Shown here piece after piece: positions 59,945-64,000 of a stretch of 64,000 nucleotides of DNA; position 1 is the first letter of the stretch; the number at the start of each line of letters is the position of its first letter. This DNA comes from Actinernus sp. WN-2022. Lineage: Eukaryota > Cnidaria > Anthozoa > Actiniaria > Actinernidae. Below the pieces are notes generated by a model, which was not told the DNA's origin, ran no database searches, and worked only from the letters and a program-made list of their open reading frames with translations. The translations under genes and the position numbers were made by a program. The stretch lies in NCBI GenBank assembly GCA_030867875.1, contig JAOWCC010001501.1, forward strand, positions 27,362,792 through 27,426,791, read 5' to 3'.

Positions 59945-60155
59945 ACACCATTGCATATAAGCCCTAGCCAGTTATCTTTGATATCGATACGATTGTACAT
60001 GAAGTGGATAGTCCAACGGTAGAATATTTCTTGATTTGGGTGTTGCGTCTACGAGATATAAAGGTTTATATTTCCAATATGCTAATGATGTGATGTCATC
60101 ACCGACATTTGCTGAATTTCTTTGTGCTTGTAAATTAAGCTATTTTCTAATTTAG
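59945..60155 (+). repeat. Solo arm of the TTAA foldback family
   Basis: TTGCATATAAGCCCTAGCC through GTGATGTCATCACCGACATT and on to TGTGCTTGTAAATTAAGC matches the right arm of 55501-59132 in inverted orientation, including about 50 bases internal to the arm. The left border lacks TTAA. Confidence 0.75.
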
Positions 60156-60294
60156 AATATATATTTTTTAATCACCTTGATAAGCTTCAAATACAACTTT
60201 TTATGGAATCCTGCTTATAATGTTGGTGTAACTGAGAGACCTTAGCTAAATCAGCTAATCGACATTTGTTAAAGATATCGTTTTAACATAAGCA

Positions 60295-60573
60295 TAGTTA
60301 ATAGAGTGGAATGGTTATGAAACCCGGCAAACTTCAAAGGGGCTAACAAATGCGCTGCGATTTATGTTGGAAGGGGGCAAGACAAAAGATTGTGCAGGGT
60401 CATAGTTCATTAGCGTCCCCTGAACGACTGAACTCACACGTTTCTATTGGCTGATCGATTAACACATTGGAATTTCTATTGTGTTTTGTGCAGGGTAGTG
60501 GTTGAAAAAAGCTAACAAAGACATATAACAAAGAAGGTCGCTGGGTTTCATAACCATTCCACTCTATTAACTA
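60295..60573 (-). mobile_element. 279-bp miniature element, copy 2
   Basis: TAGTTAATAGAGTGGAATGG at the left faces CCATTCCACTCTATTAACTA at the right. The interior is the reverse of the copy at 38722-39003. Confidence 0.85.
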
Positions 60574-61170
60574 TGATATAAGCAATCAGTAAGCAGCATT
60601 TGTCAACATGAAAAAAATCAATGAAACATAGATCAGTGTAATCTTGTAACACGGTACATTATATCAACCCAAGAACTGAGAAATAAGAAAGTTATCAACT
60701 CCGCGACTATAACGAAAACGAACTGTAAATTGGTGTTTTTGAGATTGAATAAACTTTGTTTAATTTATCTGGTGGTTTGTTTTTATTCGTATGGTAATTA
60801 TAGTTCAGTTTTAGAGAAGAATTTGCATCTCAAGAGTTTTCCTCAACAATAGGCCCTTCAGTTATCGCTAATCCCTAAGAACAATAGCAGAGTTGATCTA
60901 ATGAACCATACCGGATTTTGTATACAATTATCTTACGAGTTATTAACTGTAAAGGAAAATAATAAAGACAGTTTAGAGTAGTTTGTTCTTACTATTTACG
61001 CTACAAAGGGGTTTAGATATTGAGAGATATTTATTACTTTTTTCCTGATTCAACTTCGAATGTATTCAGGGCCGATCGCTCCTGGTTTTGTAGACGACCC
61101 CAAACAATAGGCTTTGCCAAAATATGCCCGAATAGATCGATGACCTCATTCACAGAAATAATAGATAATG
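60574..61170. other. No gene recognised
   Basis: AT-rich sequence without coding or structural signal that I can support. Confidence 0.4.
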
Positions 61171-61173
61171 AGA

Positions 61174-61310
61174 GCGCCACATTTTATTCATGAGCGCGCC
61201 ACACTTTATTCATGAGCGCGCCACATTTTATTCATGAGAGTGCCGCATTTTATTCATGAGCGCGCCACACTTTATTCATGAGAGCGCCGCATTTTGTTCA
61301 TGCGGAAAGA
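61174..61310. repeat. 22-bp tandem repeat, about 6 copies
   Basis: The unit is GCGCCACATTTTATTCATGA with two variable bases. CACTTTATTCATGAG recurs once more at 61332-61347. Confidence 0.8.
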
Positions 61311-61469
61311 CAATAGATAATGAGAAACCACCACACTTTATTCATGAGTCCAAGACAATAGAACCGTGACATCATTGAATTAATGAGCGCGCCTTAAAAA
61401 TTAGCATAGCGCACTAATAAATTAGCATAGCGCCCTAAAAAAGGGGGCTAATTCCATCCCTCCTATACT

Positions 61470-61575
61470 ACTCATGATGTTATGCTTTTGTGATCACCAC
61501 TAAGCCCCACTTTGGCACAACATTTCCTCTCAACACAAGTGAGGCTTGGTGGTGATCACAAACACATGACATCAT
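61470..61575. repeat. 106-bp foldback related to 44555-44615
   Basis: GATGTTATGCTTTTGTGATC and ACCACTAAGCCCCACTTTGG at the left face TGAGGCTTGGTGGTGATCAC and AAACACATGACATC at the right. The same GAGGCTTGGTGGTGATCACA lies near 44570. Confidence 0.7.
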
Positions 61576-63480
61576 CCTCACCTCGGCAAAACGTTATGCT
61601 CCGCTGGCCGAAAGAACGAAGGCTCTAGAGTACAAATACAAGTTTCCGGCCTTAAACTCTTTTAGTAAATGATTTTAACTTAGTAAACTCACAGTGAATT
61701 GCAAATGAAGAAAACTTTAACCTGTTAAAGTCCTAGGCTTAGCTTTCAAGTAGTTTTCTTGTTTTTCGCGCAAGATTTCACTTAAATACACGAACGTACT
61801 TCAAAACAGGGGTGATTGCCTGTTTGCTTTTAGTTTCGGCGGGAAACTGGGAAGACGCGCGACCGGCTCATCATAAGCGCATGCGCGTGACGTTTTGCCG
61901 CGGTGTGAGAGTCCCTTATTTTTCCGCATTTTTTTTTACAATAGCACACCATGGTTGAAGATGGCTAACGATTGCTAGACAAGGCTACGACATGGTACGC
62001 GTAGTTCGACATGGATGGGTCTATAAGTAGGGCAACCAACTCTTTTGTAAGTTTTGTAGCGACTGGTCTCAAAAGGGTCAACATTTTCTTGACAGCTCCG
62101 CCAAGTAATTACTTCCCTAGGGATGCGTGGGCTCATTCTTTCTCAGTTTTCGCGAAGATTTTTTTTTTATTTGAGCAGCAGTGCAGTAGCATGACTGAAA
62201 CCGCTAAAAACTAGTTCAGAATAAAAGAGACGACGCTGTGTATCTGTATCCTTTGGTTAACATACATGATTATTGCAGACTTTGAAAATCACCGTTTATG
62301 ATAACAACTGGAACGTTTCGTTCGAATTTTTGTCTCGACACGGACAGAGAACATTTTTAACTTCGCGATATTATTCAAGATCAATAATCGAAGCTAAGTC
62401 GATCACTCTCTTTCGCACCATCGGAGAAACCTGAGAATCCTAGTAGATCGAGAATCCGAACTGATTGTTGTCGATGAACTCGGCAAAATCTTGCACAAAG
62501 AGCGTTCATGTTACTGACAGTTTGACGCTATGTTTAAACCAAGAATGGAGTGCTTAAGAACTAGTAGGTTGCTGCAAATTTAGTATTTAAGTCAGGCGAT
62601 CTAGAAGCTCATTTGAGGGCAACAATCACCAACCTCTATTCTCACAATGAGGAGTCTCGTTTCAGGTCACGTGGTAATACATGAAAACCAGAGATAGTAC
62701 GACAAATGTGCAGATTTGCTGTATTTGGAAACGATTTCAAACAACAGCAAATATGCACATTCGTTAAAACAATAACTAATTTGCATATCTGCTGTAGGAT
62801 GAAGTCGTGTATTTATTTGTCTAACATACATGTTTTGGAAGGATTTATAATATGAACTATTCAAGCGATATTTGTAAGCGTATAAATACACAAATCTTGA
62901 GATTGGGCTGCCTGTGATTAGTTCTAGATTACAGTTCTAAAAAACAGTCACTCAATAACATGAAAGAAACGGAAACATGAAACATAAACGTTAACGCTTC
63001 TAAAGGTCTACTTACATTTTTGTCAACAGGATGCTTGTAAAAGTTTTAAGTTTTCTGCCGTCATGTCCGCGGATTATATGCGGAATCTCCAAACGTTTCT
63101 CTTCCAATTCCGAAGACTTGCCTTGCCGTCCAGGCTCCATTCTTCCAATTTACACACGCCCGATCCATTCTAATATTCTGTAATCCTTGGCACAGTTCTT
63201 TTGACAGTCAAACGGGTTTCTTCATCCGTTTATGGCTCTCTAAAATGTTTGCGTTTTTGCTTCTCTCCCGAATCACTTTCGACGCTGACCATTCTCTCTC
63301 GAGCTCGACTGAACTATGATTTAATATTATTCGAACCGGCTCAGCGAGAACTCCAATTTGAATCCGGTGGAATTCTCGCTTTCAATTTTTTCCTGTTTAT
63401 ATTGTTTAATTAGTTGTGTTATTTTTATATCATTGTCCTCTGTGTCAGGACTATTAATTTGCATCCGCGTGTTTGTTTCA
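61576..63480. other. No gene recognised; CpG-rich patch near 61845-61920
   Basis: GAAGACGCGCGACCGGC and GCGCATGCGCGTGACG make a short CpG-rich patch that could be a promoter. An ATG at 62011 opens a frame with GTAAGT after 12 codons, but no family is recognisable and no following exon was found. I do not call a gene. Confidence 0.3.
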
Positions 63481-63483
63481 GAC

Positions 63484-63660
63484 GAGGTTTCTAGATTCTA
63501 GAGCCGGCCTGTACCGCTCGAAAGGAGCCACAGCATTGGCTTATCCAACAATACTAAACATCTTAACCTTTAGAACGTGCAGTACAAAAACAACAGAGCT
63601 ACAGTATAATGGTGCAATCAGAATACAGGTTTCGAGCGGTACTGTACTCGGACTCTAGTG
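63484..63660. repeat. Foldback around CTGTACCGCTCGAAA
   Basis: CTCTAGA-like sequence, then CTGTACCGCTCGAAA at the left face TTTCGAGCGGTACTGTACTC and GACTCTAG at the right. A short additional GGTTTCTAGA/TCTAGAAACC pair flanks it. Confidence 0.6.
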
Positions 63661-63842
63661 CCATAAACAATGTATCGGGCTACGACCTCGACATTGTTCA
63701 TGGTACTTGGATCTAGAAACCACGTTGACTTTGAAATATTACTTATTAAACTGTTCACTTGCATGAACGCCATGGCTTTACACTCGACTGTGATTACTGA
63801 GTTCTACCGAACAAGCTGCCGACAGATCTGTAAAAACTGACA

Positions 63843-63990
63843 AAAACCTGAAATGTTATTGGATACCCAAACAATAACCTACCCCTAAAACAATACAAAC
63901 CCTAACCCTAAAACAATGGGATTCTTTATCAGTTAAGTCCAATAGGATACGACCTACAGAACAGTGAAGTCTAACCGGCGTTATTTCCCG
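63843..63990 (+). repeat. Dispersed repeat E, uninterrupted copy
   Basis: ACCTGAAATGTTATTGGATA, CAATACAAACCCTAACCC, AATGGGATTCTTTATCAG, GTCCAATAGGATACGACC and GTCTAACCGGC. It serves as the empty-site reference for the insertion at 51963. Confidence 0.8.
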
Positions 63991-64000
63991 TTGCTGGGCT

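Noticed and set aside
62011..62214. First exon of a second gene (ATG, then GTAAGT after 12 codons)
   Set aside because: No homology and no matching downstream exon. The CpG patch before it is not sufficient evidence.

Overview
The window reads as nuclear DNA of a marine invertebrate, most likely an anthozoan cnidarian such as a coral (inference). The base composition is AT-rich, the one host gene has many small exons with GT-AG introns, and the rest is dense with LINE, DIRS, SINE and small inverted-repeat elements. A fragment at the left edge resembles an ORF family that I recall from coral genomes. Nothing looks bacterial. The species cannot be fixed by eye.

The only complete host gene is OSCP1 (organic solute carrier partner 1), + strand, 11389-46462. 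I rebuilt it as 13 coding exons spread over 35 kb. Every junction is GT-AG, all phases agree, and the product is 387 residues, close to the vertebrate length. Coding exons total 1,164 bases; the rest of the 35 kb is intron filled with repeats. Intron 5 carries about 149 tandem copies of a 32-bp unit (21999-26782). Intron 9 carries 11 copies of a 42-bp unit (39259-39730) ending 27 bases before exon 10. Both units contain the same 9-mer, AGCCAATCA. Exon 8 starts 17 bases after the end of an inverted-repeat element, and the first AATAAA after the stop codon lies in a copia-like LTR.

Left flank (1-11388): a truncated unknown ORF (1-240), a decayed LINE (about 2006-4010) split by a 144-bp element, a 500-bp inverted-repeat element holding telomere-like and 64-bp repeats (4464-4963), a decayed DIRS-type retroelement on the minus strand (5085-6090), a 20-bp minisatellite split by a LINE fragment (7871-9585), and another LINE fragment preceded by a 57-bp hairpin with 9-bp direct repeats (9677-11012).

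Right flank (46463-64000): an apparently intact 1,012-codon endonuclease/reverse transcriptase ORF (47636-50674) sits inside a larger repeat with inverted ends. Next comes a mosaic of nested elements, including a 3.6-kb insertion with TTAA target duplications (55501-59132) that splits an older element. No second host gene was found here.

No multigene system is visible. The value of the window lies in the complete OSCP1 model, in the unusual intronic arrays, and in several insertions whose target duplications can be checked against uninterrupted copies in the same window.
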